From NCBI RefSeq assembly GCF_003568845.1, contig NZ_CP030126.1, positions 2,773,501-2,837,500 on the forward strand: DNA of 64,000 bases, given 5' to 3'. The position numbers were made by a program, and so were the translations under genes. This stretch comes from Indioceanicola profundi. Lineage in GTDB: Bacteria; Pseudomonadota; Alphaproteobacteria; Azospirillales; Azospirillaceae. Below are positions 43,514 through 51,178 of this stretch, piece after piece; within the stretch, counting starts at the first letter, position 1; the number at the start of each line of letters is the position of its first letter. The notes under the pieces were generated by a model. The model had not been told where the DNA came from, searched no databases, and saw only the letters and a list, made by a program, of their open reading frames with translations.

Positions 43514-44683
43514 ATGAGCGATCGGGCGGGAACCGAGCTGCGGACCAGCGCAACCCGGATCGACCGCCGCAACCTGCTGCGCGGAGGCGTCGCCGCCGGT
43601 CTGGCAGCACTTGCGGGAGCCGGGCCGTTCGGGTCTGGCGATGCCCTGGCCCAGGACATACGCTTTTTCCAGATCGGCACCGGAACCACCGGCGGCACCT
43701 ATTTCCTGATCGGCGGGCTGCTGGCCAATGCCATTTCCAACCCGCCGGGATCGCGCCCCTGCGACCGGGGCGGAAGCTGCGGCGTGCCGGGGCTGATCGT
43801 GGTGGCCCAGTCCACCTCCGGCGCGGTTGAGAATGTGATGGCGATGCGGGACCGCCGGCTGGAGTCCGGGATGGTGCAGGCCGACATCGCCTATGCCGCC
43901 TATCTCGGCCGCGGGCCGTTCAGCGATGCGCCGGCCTTCGACACGCTGCGCTCCATCGCAAACCTCTATACCGAGACCATCCACCTCGTCGTCCGCGCCG
44001 AGAGCGGCATCCGGACCGTGGCCGACCTGAAGGGCAAGGCCGTTGCGATGGGGGAGAAGGGGTCCGGCACGCTGGTCAGCGCGCGGGCCCTGCTGAACGC
44101 CTACAAGCTGTCGGAAAAGCGGGTGAAGCCGGTCTATCTCAGCCCCGGCACCGCCGGCGACCGGCTCGCGGACGGGGAGATCGACGCCTTTTTCATCATC
44201 GGCGGATACCCCCTGCCCGCCGTGGCCGACCTGGCCCAGCGCCTGCCCATCCGCCTGATCCCCTTCGACGACGAGCATGCGGCCGAACTGGAGAAGCGCC
44301 TGCCCCTGTTCACCGAGACGCAGATCGAGGAAGGGGCCTATCGCGGCGTGCCGGCCGTCCGCACCCTGGGCGTGGGCGCGCAGTGGGCCGTCAGGGGCGA
44401 CATCGATGCCGATCTGGTCTACGGCATCACCCAGGCCCTGTGGAATCCCACCACAGCCAAGATCCTGTCCAACTCCCACCCCCGCGCGGATTCCATCAAT
44501 CTGGAAAGCGCGCTGTCCGGCCTTGCCGTGCCGCTGCATCCCGGGGCGGAGCGCTTCTACCGCGAGGCCGGCCTGATCACCGAAACGGCGGAGGTGGTGC
44601 CGGCCGTTGAGCTGAACCGCCCCGCCCCGCCCGCGGCGGGTTCATCACCGGCGCCCGCCCCGGCGCGCAAGCCGGGGCAGTGA
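43514..44683 (+). CDS. TAXI-family TRAP transporter solute-binding protein
   Basis: A 389-residue periplasmic protein with a Tat-like leader (RRNLLRGGVAAGLAALAGAG). The TAXI signature starts FFQIGTGTTGGTYFLIGGLLAN (about 49), followed by VVAQSTSGAVENV, VKPVYLSPGTAGDRLADGEIDAFF, and FTETQIEEGAYRGVP. A Pro/Ala tail of about 30 residues ends it. The membrane subunits usually found beside such genes are missing here. ATG 43514 was chosen over 43484 because the Tat twin arginine is then about 20 residues in. Confidence 0.88.
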   Translation: MSDRAGTELRTSATRIDRRNLLRGGVAAGLAALAGAGPFGSGDALAQDIRFFQIGTGTTGGTYFLIGGLLANAISNPPGSRPCDRGGSCGVPGLIVVAQSTSGAVENVMAMRDRRLESGMVQADIAYAAYLGRGPFSDAPAFDTLRSIANLYTETIHLVVRAESGIRTVADLKGKAVAMGEKGSGTLVSARALLNAYKLSEKRVKPVYLSPGTAGDRLADGEIDAFFIIGGYPLPAVADLAQRLPIRLIPFDDEHAAELEKRLPLFTETQIEEGAYRGVPAVRTLGVGAQWAVRGDIDADLVYGITQALWNPTTAKILSNSHPRADSINLESALSGLAVPLHPGAERFYREAGLITETAEVVPAVELNRPAPPAAGSSPAPAPARKPGQ

Positions 44684-44687
44684 TCCC

Positions 44688-45338
44688 TTAGATTCCGAAG
44701 TCGATCACCCATTCCTCGGCCAGCGCGGACTCGGTCCATTCCCGCATGAAGGGATGGGCCAGCACCGCGTCCACATAGGCCTGCGCCCCGGCGCTCAGCT
44801 CCACGCCCCAGGTGACGAATCGGGTGCAGACCGGGGCGTAGAAGCAGTCCGCGATGCCGAAGGTTCCGAACAGGAACGGCCCGCCGGCTCCGTACCGGCT
44901 GCGGCAGTCGGCCCAGAGTTCCTGGATGCGGCGGATGTCGCCGGCGGCCTTTTCCACCCGGTCGGGATGGTCGCGCCGCTGCTTCAGATCCATGAACAGG
45001 TTGGAGCGGAGGTCCTGGAAACCGGAATGCATCTCCGCCGCCACCGAGCGGGCCAGGGCGCGGGCCCCCTCCTCCGCCGGCCAGAGCCCGGCCTGGGGAT
45101 GCCGCTCCGCCAGATACTCGCAGATGGCCAGGCTGTCCCAGACCGTCAGCCCGTCCTGCTTCAGGACCGGCACCTTGCCGGCGGGGCTGTGCTCCAGGAT
45201 GCGGGCCTTTGTCTCCGGCGTGCGGATCGGGATCACCACCTCCCGGAACGGCTGCCCGGTCAGCTTCAGCGCCAGCCAGGGGCGCAGCGACCAGCTTGAA
45301 TAGGCCTTGTTCCCGATGACGAGGACGGTTTCGGCCAT
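44688..45338 (-). CDS. Glutathione S-transferase family protein
   Basis: A 216-residue GST of the type starting MAETVLVIGNKAYSSWSLRP (Ser in the active-site region SSWSLRPW), then SPAGKVPVLKQDGLTVWDSLAI with cis-Pro and the Ser that binds glutathione, and CEYLAERHP. C-terminal helices include PFLFGTFGIADCFYAPVCTRF. The SYSSWSLRP start is typical of maleylacetoacetate isomerase-like/Gst family members. Overlap with the convergent TAXI gene is avoided by 4 bp. Confidence 0.88.
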   Translation of the reverse strand: MAETVLVIGNKAYSSWSLRPWLALKLTGQPFREVVIPIRTPETKARILEHSPAGKVPVLKQDGLTVWDSLAICEYLAERHPQAGLWPAEEGARALARSVAAEMHSGFQDLRSNLFMDLKQRRDHPDRVEKAAGDIRRIQELWADCRSRYGAGGPFLFGTFGIADCFYAPVCTRFVTWGVELSAGAQAYVDAVLAHPFMREWTESALAEEWVIDFGI

Positions 45339-45485
45339 GATGAACCCCGCAACATGCATGTATCGGCGGCCGCCAGCCTAGGACGGGGCGGCGGCCGTGG
45401 CAAAGGGGCTTTTCTTGCGCGCCCGTCCGGCGCATCCTGCGCGCCGGTTCCGACCGACGGCCTATCAGAATTCGAGGAAACACCC

Positions 45486-46871
45486 GTGCTGTCCTGCCTG
45501 CGCCCCGCGCCCGCCGAAGACACCGTCGCCATCCTGCCGATCCGCAAGGACGCCCTGGACAGTTGGCTGGCGGAGGCGCCGCAGCAGCAGGCCGCCTGGG
45601 TCAGGAGCCTGGGCTTCACCGCTGCACCCGGCAGCACCGCCCTGATCCCCGGCGAGGATGGCAGGCTCGCCCGCGTGCTGGCCGGGGTGGGGGAACGGAT
45701 CGACCTCTGGTCCCTGGCCGGCCTGCCCGGGTCCCTGCCCTTCGGCAGCTATGCCATCGAGGGCGTTTCCGACCAGCGCGAGGCAACCGCCATCGCCACC
45801 GGCTGGGCGCTGGGCTGCTACCGCTTCACCCGCTACAAGAAGCCCGCCAAGGAACTGCCGACCCTGGTGATGCCGGAGGCCGCCGATTCCGAGGCGGTGG
45901 AGCGGGTGTCCAGCGCCGCCTACATGGTGCGCGACCTGGTCAATACCCCGGCCGAGCATATGGGACCGTCCGACCTGGCCCGCGCGGCGGAGCAGTTGGC
46001 GGCCGAGTTCAGCGCCACCCTGCGCCTGATCGAAGGCGACGACCTGCTGGCCCGCAACTTCCCCATGGTGCATGCGGTGGGCCGCGCCAGCTCCCGCCCG
46101 CCGGTCTTCATCGACATCACCTGGGGCGATGCCGACCACCCGGCGGTGGTGATCATCGGCAAGGGCGTGTGCTTCGATACCGGCGGCCTGGACATCAAGC
46201 CGGCCGCCGGCATGCTGATGATGAAGAAGGACATGGGCGGGGCGGCCCACGCGCTGGGCATCGCCCGCATGGTGATGATGGCGAAGCTGCCGGTGCGGCT
46301 GCGGGTCCTGATCCCGGCGGTGGAGAATTCCATCTCCGGCAATGCCTTCCGCCCTATGGACATCCTGCCTACCCGCAAGGGGTTGACGGTGGAGATCGGC
46401 AATACCGACGCCGAGGGCCGCCTGATCCTGTGCGATGCGCTGGCGGAGGGGGATTTCGACCAGCCGGCCCTGATGATCGACTTCGCCACCCTGACCGGCG
46501 CGGCCCGCGTGGCGCTGGGCGCCGACCTGCCGGCCATGTTCAGCAATGACGATACCGTCGCGGAGGATCTGCTGGCCGCCTCCCGCGAGACGGACGACCC
46601 GCTGTGGCGCATGCCGCTGTGGCAGGGCTACCGGCAGCAGCTGGACAGCAAGATCGCCGACCTGAACAATGCGCCGGGCGGCGGCATGGCGGGGGCCATC
46701 ACGGCGGCCCTGTTCCTGGAGCAGTTCGTGTCCAGGACAACCCCTTGGGTGCATCTGGACCTTTATGCCTGGAACCAGGGCAACCGCCCCGGCCGGCCCG
46801 AAGGGGGCGAGGCCATGACGCTACGCGCCATCTTCGCCCTTCTGGAAAAGCGGTTCGGAAAAGCGGCCTGA
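45486..46871 (+). CDS. Leucyl aminopeptidase (M17)
   Basis: A 461-residue cytosolic aminopeptidase, PepA-like. The M17 metal motifs are intact: VVIIGKGVCFDTGGLDIKP (Lys and Asp, about 221-239), KDMGGAA, and NTDAEGRLILCDAL (family signature, about 312). It has a divergent N-domain. It starts at GTG 45486, with GAGGAAA 5-11 bp upstream; the region before it is not conserved-looking. It is divergent from the GST gene. Confidence 0.9.
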   Translation: MLSCLRPAPAEDTVAILPIRKDALDSWLAEAPQQQAAWVRSLGFTAAPGSTALIPGEDGRLARVLAGVGERIDLWSLAGLPGSLPFGSYAIEGVSDQREATAIATGWALGCYRFTRYKKPAKELPTLVMPEAADSEAVERVSSAAYMVRDLVNTPAEHMGPSDLARAAEQLAAEFSATLRLIEGDDLLARNFPMVHAVGRASSRPPVFIDITWGDADHPAVVIIGKGVCFDTGGLDIKPAAGMLMMKKDMGGAAHALGIARMVMMAKLPVRLRVLIPAVENSISGNAFRPMDILPTRKGLTVEIGNTDAEGRLILCDALAEGDFDQPALMIDFATLTGAARVALGADLPAMFSNDDTVAEDLLAASRETDDPLWRMPLWQGYRQQLDSKIADLNNAPGGGMAGAITAALFLEQFVSRTTPWVHLDLYAWNQGNRPGRPEGGEAMTLRAIFALLEKRFGKAA

Positions 46872-47013
46872 CCGACACGGCACCGTAACGAACGGCTTAC
46901 CCCTTGGCGCTTGCCCCAACCCTAAGGTTTGGGCACACTCGTGACAGGACCCCCGGCTGGTTGCCAGCATGGCTGGCCGGCCGGGGCCATATCCTGGACC
47001 CGGGGAGTGTCGG

Positions 47014-47427
47014 ATGTCGCGGAACCTGGAAGCGCTGCAACTGTGGCGCGGTGCTCTGGTCGCCAGCGTGCGCAATGACGGCCCCGACCTGTCGGCGCGG
47101 CAACTGGCCCTGCTGCTGACCGTCTACCTGACCCCGCCGCCCCATACGGTGCGCGGGCTGGCGCTGTCGCTGAACGTATCGAAGCCCGCCATCACCCGTG
47201 CGCTGGACCGTCTGGGCCGTCTGGGCTATGTGAAGCGCAAGCGCGACGCGGAGGACCGGCGGAACGTGCTTGTGCAGCGGACGGTTAAAGGGTCCGTGTA
47301 CCTGACGGAGTTCGGGCAGATGGTGATCGATGCCGGGCAAGCGGTTCCGCCCCCGGCCGCCACGGCCTCGGCCTCCGCCGGAACGGTGTCCACATCACCA
47401 GCGGAACCGGCGGCAGCCCCCCTATGA
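47014..47427 (+). CDS. MarR-family winged-helix regulator
   Basis: A 137-residue protein beginning MSRNLEALQLWRGALV. The winged helix lies at about 28-95: LSARQLALLLTVYLTPPPHT, the recognition helix LNVSKPAITRALDRLGRLGYV and the wing RKRDAEDRRNVLV. A low-complexity Ala/Pro/Ser tail follows. GGGGAG lies upstream. Its stop overlaps the start of the NlpC/P60 gene (ATGA), so they are co-expressed. This pair occurs in many alphaproteobacteria. Confidence 0.88.
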   Translation: MSRNLEALQLWRGALVASVRNDGPDLSARQLALLLTVYLTPPPHTVRGLALSLNVSKPAITRALDRLGRLGYVKRKRDAEDRRNVLVQRTVKGSVYLTEFGQMVIDAGQAVPPPAATASASAGTVSTSPAEPAAAPL

Positions 47428-48278
47428 GCGACAAATCCAAGCGTCCCGACCCGCGGGTCCACCCCTACCGGCCGGATCTGGCGGCGAGCTATCTGCGGGG
47501 CCAAGTGGAGGCCAAGCGTTTTGTCGACGGCGTACCATGTCAGGTGCGCACCGGCTTCGCCAGCATGGCGGAGAAGCCGAGCTTCGAGTCGCGCCAGTCC
47601 ACCCAGCTCCTGTTCGGGGAGGTCTTCACCGTCTATGACGACAGGGACGGCTGGGTCTGGGGGCAGAACGACACCGACGGATATGTCGGCTGGATACGGC
47701 TGGAAAGCCTGACCGACGAGGTGGGGGAGCCGACCCATCAGGTCACGGCGCTGCGCACCTTCCTCTATGCCGAACCCGACCTGAAGACCCCGTCCGTGGA
47801 CGTGCTCAGCATGGGCGCCCTGGTCGGCGTGGTGGGAGAGAAGGACGGCTGGGTCGCGATTGATGGCGGCGGCTGGCTCTATGCCCGCCATGTCTCCCCA
47901 TTGGATGCGGAGCCGCTCGATCCGGTGGAGACGGCGCTGAAGTTCCTGGGCGCGCCCTATCTCTGGGGCGGGCGCACCAGCATCGGGCTGGACTGCTCCG
48001 CCCTTGTCCAGATCGCCTGCCTGATGGCGGACATCGACGCGCCGCGTGACAGCGACCAGCAGCAGGACGCGCTGGGCGAGCTGGTGTCGAAGGACGGCGG
48101 GGGCCATGAGTACCGCCGCGGCGATCTTGTCTTCTTCCCCGGCCATGTCGGCATCATGGCCGACGGGACCGACCTGATTCACGCCAACGCCCACCATATG
48201 TGCGTGGTCCGCGAACCCCTGGCCGATGTCGTTGCCCGTGCCGGCGCGAAGGGCATCACTGCGGTGAAGCGGCTGTAG
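47424..48278 (+). CDS. NlpC/P60-family cell wall hydrolase with SH3 domains
   Basis: A 284-residue protein. Two bacterial SH3-like domains (about 45-155) precede the NlpC/P60 domain: the catalytic Cys in GLDCSALVQIAC (about 192) and His in DLVFFPGHVGIMAD (about 238), with a third polar residue in LIHANAHH. There is no signal peptide, so it may act on a cytoplasmic peptide or leave by another route. MarR is encoded just before. Its stop TAG is part of a REP-like element. Confidence 0.88.
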   Translation: MSDKSKRPDPRVHPYRPDLAASYLRGQVEAKRFVDGVPCQVRTGFASMAEKPSFESRQSTQLLFGEVFTVYDDRDGWVWGQNDTDGYVGWIRLESLTDEVGEPTHQVTALRTFLYAEPDLKTPSVDVLSMGALVGVVGEKDGWVAIDGGGWLYARHVSPLDAEPLDPVETALKFLGAPYLWGGRTSIGLDCSALVQIACLMADIDAPRDSDQQQDALGELVSKDGGGHEYRRGDLVFFPGHVGIMADGTDLIHANAHHMCVVREPLADVVARAGAKGITAVKRL

Positions 48279-48306
48279 GTCGGATCAAGCGGAGCGCCGA
48301 TCCGAC
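48275..48306. repeat. REP-like element with GTAG box overlapping the NlpC stop codon
   Basis: GTAG (48275-48278) followed by GTCGGATC-N12-GATCCGAC (48279-48306), with 8-bp perfect arms. A GTAG next to a hairpin is the hallmark of REPs mobilised by REP-associated tyrosine transposases. The T of GTAG is the first base of the stop codon. Confidence 0.65.
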
Positions 48307-48371
48307 ACGGTGGCGAGGACCGGCGGCGGTGCGCCGGATCACCGCCCCACGGCCTCGATCCGTCCCACGCC

Positions 48372-49304
48372 TCAATACCCCCTCGCCCGATCCACCAGAT
48401 TGATCAGCGGCTCCCCCGCCCGGTGCCGCCGGATGCCGTCGGCGATGGAGCCGACGGCCGTACGGGGCTGGGTCAGCGACGCGATGTGGGGGGTCACCAC
48501 GATGCGGGGATGGGTCCAGAAAGGGTGATCCCGCGGCAGCGGCTCGGCATGGAACACATCCAGGCTGGCCCCCGCCAACTGCCCGCTGTCCAGGGCCGGA
48601 ATCAGATCCTCCTCCACCAGATGCTGGCCGCGGGCGGCGTTGATCACCACGGCCCCGCGGGGCAGGGCCGCGAACAGCTCCGCATCCAGCAGCCCTTCCG
48701 TCTCGGACGTCAACGGCAGCAGGCAGACCAGGATCTCCGCCCCGGACAGCAGGGTGCGCAGCCCCTCCTCGCCGTGGAAGGTCTCGATGCCGGGCAGCGT
48801 CTTCGGCGTGCGGCTCCACCCCGCCACGTCGAAGCGCAGCGCCTTCAGCACCGTCGCGGCATCCGCGCCCAGCACGCCCAGCCCCAGCACGCCGACCCGC
48901 CGCTCCCGCGCCAGCTTCAGTTCCTGCGGCTTGTGCCAGTCGCGCCGGCGCTGATGCTCCTGGAAGTCCCCTGCCCCGCGGTGCCAGTACAGCACTTGCT
49001 GGCACACATATTCGGTCATCCCCTCCGTCAACCCGTAATCCACCATGCGGACCAGCGGCAGGTTCGGCAAGGTAGGGTCTTCCAGCATCGCATCCACCCC
49101 GGCGCCTAAGGAGAAGATCACCTCCAGATTCGGCAGTCCGGCCAGCACGCCCGGCGGCGGCCTCCAGGCCAGCGCATAGACCACGTCCGCCGGGTCCGGG
49201 CAATCGGGCCAGACACGATAGGTCAGATCAGGGACCTGCGCCCTCAGCGCGTCGATCCAGGCGGCGGCATGATCGTGGGGCGAGATGAAGAGAAGCGTCG
49301 GCAT
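48372..49304 (-). CDS. ghrA: D-2-hydroxyacid dehydrogenase, GhrA-like
   Basis: A 310-residue NAD(P)H enzyme, likely glyoxylate/hydroxypyruvate reductase A. The Rossmann loop is GVLGLGVLGADAATVL (about 139-154). Catalytic residues: Arg in VINAARGQHLVEEDL (about 228), Glu in LDVFHAEPLP and His in HPRIVVTPHIASLTQ. NAARG and VTPHIAS are typical of the family. Start MPTLLFISPHD at 49304. A porin terminator lies upstream. Confidence 0.9.
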   Translation of the reverse strand: MPTLLFISPHDHAAAWIDALRAQVPDLTYRVWPDCPDPADVVYALAWRPPPGVLAGLPNLEVIFSLGAGVDAMLEDPTLPNLPLVRMVDYGLTEGMTEYVCQQVLYWHRGAGDFQEHQRRRDWHKPQELKLARERRVGVLGLGVLGADAATVLKALRFDVAGWSRTPKTLPGIETFHGEEGLRTLLSGAEILVCLLPLTSETEGLLDAELFAALPRGAVVINAARGQHLVEEDLIPALDSGQLAGASLDVFHAEPLPRDHPFWTHPRIVVTPHIASLTQPRTAVGSIADGIRRHRAGEPLINLVDRARGY

Positions 49305-49345
49305 GGATGACCCGTGGACCGTGGACGGGCCGTCCTTATCCCATG

Positions 49346-49376
49346 AAAAAGCCCCGCCGGGCAAAGCCGGCGGGGC
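49346..49376 (-). terminator. Rho-independent terminator of the porin gene
   Basis: On the minus strand GCCCCGCCGG-N6-CCGGCGGGGC followed by TTTTT. It lies 55 bp past the porin stop codon, upstream of the hydroxyacid dehydrogenase start. Confidence 0.88.
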
Positions 49377-49431
49377 GAGTATGCTGCTGGGGGTCGATGT
49401 CCTGCCCGCACCATGCGGGCAGGGCCGTGAC

Positions 49432-50835
49432 TTAGAACTGGAACTGGACACGAGCGCCGACGGCGTCGGTCTCCACGTCCGGCAGGGCGCCCGGGCGGTC
49501 GTTCTCGATCATCAGGTAGTTCAGCATGAAGCGGATGGCCGAGTTGGCGTACCAGTTCACGCCGAAGGTCCAGATCGTCTCCTCGCCGTTCAGACCGCCC
49601 TGGTTCAGGGAGCCGAAGGCGCCGACATCGCTCAGATCCACGACGGAGTAGCGCGCCACCAGCTCGACGGCGCCTACGCCGTTCTGACCCGCCGGCCAGG
49701 CCGGGGTGACGCCGCGCCAGGCGCCGTCACGGTAGCCACGACGCTCACCGGTCAGCACGTAACCGGCGGCGGCATACCAGCCGCTGTACTCGGGATCGAC
49801 CGGCGTGGCGGCGGTCGCGACGGCGTTGTCGGTTTCCGCACCGAACCGGTAATACTCGGCGCCGGCCCAGAAGCTCTGGTAGGTGAAGGCCAGATCCGCG
49901 CCATAGGCGTAGGCGCTGTCCACGTCGCCGATGGTGCCGGAGCGGGTCACGCGGTCGCGGTTGGCGCCGATGCGGATGGCCGGACGATCGTCGAAGCGGA
50001 GGCTGGCCGCATCGCCGGCGGGAGCCTGAGGCGCGAACTTGTAGGCACCGGTGGCGCCGATGCCGAGCGTGCCGAAATTGTCTTCCCAGGCCTTGACCGC
50101 AACGCGGCCCAGCACGTTGCCCTCGTCATCGCCCAGCACCTCGCCCGTGCGGGCGCCAGTCAGGTAGGCGGCGGCGAACACGCGCTCACCGGAATACTGG
50201 CTGCCGGCCAGCAGGCGGCTGTCGGCGCCGCCGACATTGCCGGTGACGATGTTCACGACCGGCGCACGCTCCATGAACGGGATGTCGTTGGAGGAGGTGC
50301 TGTCCTCGAGGCCCCACTTCGGCTTCGCCAGACCGACGATGAACTCCCAACTCTCCAGGCCGCGGTAGGAGATGTTCGCCGCCTGCAGCAGCGCGTCCGA
50401 GCCCCGCTCGCCGGCGAAGTCGCCGGTGAACTCGAAGCCCCAGTCGCCGAAGACGGTGCCGGCGACGCCCAGACGGGCGCGGCGGACATTGAAGCCGTCA
50501 TTGTAGTCGGTGTCGTTGTCGTTGTCCGGGAACCAGTGCCCGTAATCCAGATGGAAGCGGGAGCGGATCGCGACGTCGAAGGCCTTGTCGGCGGAACGGA
50601 CGCGGAGACGGCCGCCATCGGCGGACACGTTCGGCATCCGGGACACCTTCTCGTCCACGGCCTTCACGTCCTTCTGGACCTTGTCGGCCAGAGTACGGAC
50701 CTGGGCCTGAAGCGCCTCGATCTGCTTGTTGAGGGCGTCGATCTGGCCCTGGGTGGCCTGTGCAGCGGCAGGGCCGGCCGCCAGCGCGGACATGCCGAGC
50801 ACGGTGCCGGCAAGCAGGGTGGTCTTCAACGTCAT
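49432..50835 (-). CDS. Outer-membrane porin, OprP/OprO (phosphate-selective-like) family
   Basis: A 467-residue protein. It has a signal peptide (LKTTLLAGTVLGMSALAAGPAAAQA), a coiled coil (about 29-65, IDALNKQIEALQAQVRTLADK) and a beta barrel ending in VGARVQFQF with a terminal Phe as required for outer-membrane insertion. Repeated aromatic strands such as GFNVRRARLGVAGTVFG are those of porin P proteins. The substrate is not certain; anions including phosphate or polyphosphate are known for the family. The upstream region is long (343 bp). Confidence 0.92.
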   Translation of the reverse strand: MTLKTTLLAGTVLGMSALAAGPAAAQATQGQIDALNKQIEALQAQVRTLADKVQKDVKAVDEKVSRMPNVSADGGRLRVRSADKAFDVAIRSRFHLDYGHWFPDNDNDTDYNDGFNVRRARLGVAGTVFGDWGFEFTGDFAGERGSDALLQAANISYRGLESWEFIVGLAKPKWGLEDSTSSNDIPFMERAPVVNIVTGNVGGADSRLLAGSQYSGERVFAAAYLTGARTGEVLGDDEGNVLGRVAVKAWEDNFGTLGIGATGAYKFAPQAPAGDAASLRFDDRPAIRIGANRDRVTRSGTIGDVDSAYAYGADLAFTYQSFWAGAEYYRFGAETDNAVATAATPVDPEYSGWYAAAGYVLTGERRGYRDGAWRGVTPAWPAGQNGVGAVELVARYSVVDLSDVGAFGSLNQGGLNGEETIWTFGVNWYANSAIRFMLNYLMIENDRPGALPDVETDAVGARVQFQF

Positions 50836-51178
50836 GGTCTGGAAACTCCGGTTTCATTTTAGATGCCGGCGTCCGCAGCGGAACTTCGGATGGGGGCCAC
50901 CCGTCCGCACGACGCCGTGTCTCGCCGGGCCGGGCTACCAGAGGGCCGTGACCATCCGTTTGAATTTATGTTGCAGTGCAGTGACGCCGGTCACCTGTGC
51001 CGATTTTGCAACTGCGAGAAAAGAGTGCCGGAGTCCGACGGCCCCCTGCCCGCTCCGTTGCCCCTGAACCGGCGGAGCGTGGCCGGCGCTTGACCGCCCT
51101 CGCCGGCCCGTCCATGGTCCGCGCCAGCGAGTTCACCCCGGACCTGTGGGCCGGGCGGAGAGTGAGGATCGAACCACG
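50836..51178. other. Divergent intergenic region between porin and S46 peptidase (343 bp)
   Basis: No gene is visible. An inverted repeat GTGAC-GCCG-GTCAC lies at 50981-50994, within GTTGCA...TGCAAC (50970-51013), and an AT-rich stretch (GAATTTATGT) lies at 50962-50971. These may hold the porin promoter and an operator. The right side is GC-rich leader for the peptidase gene. Confidence 0.4.
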
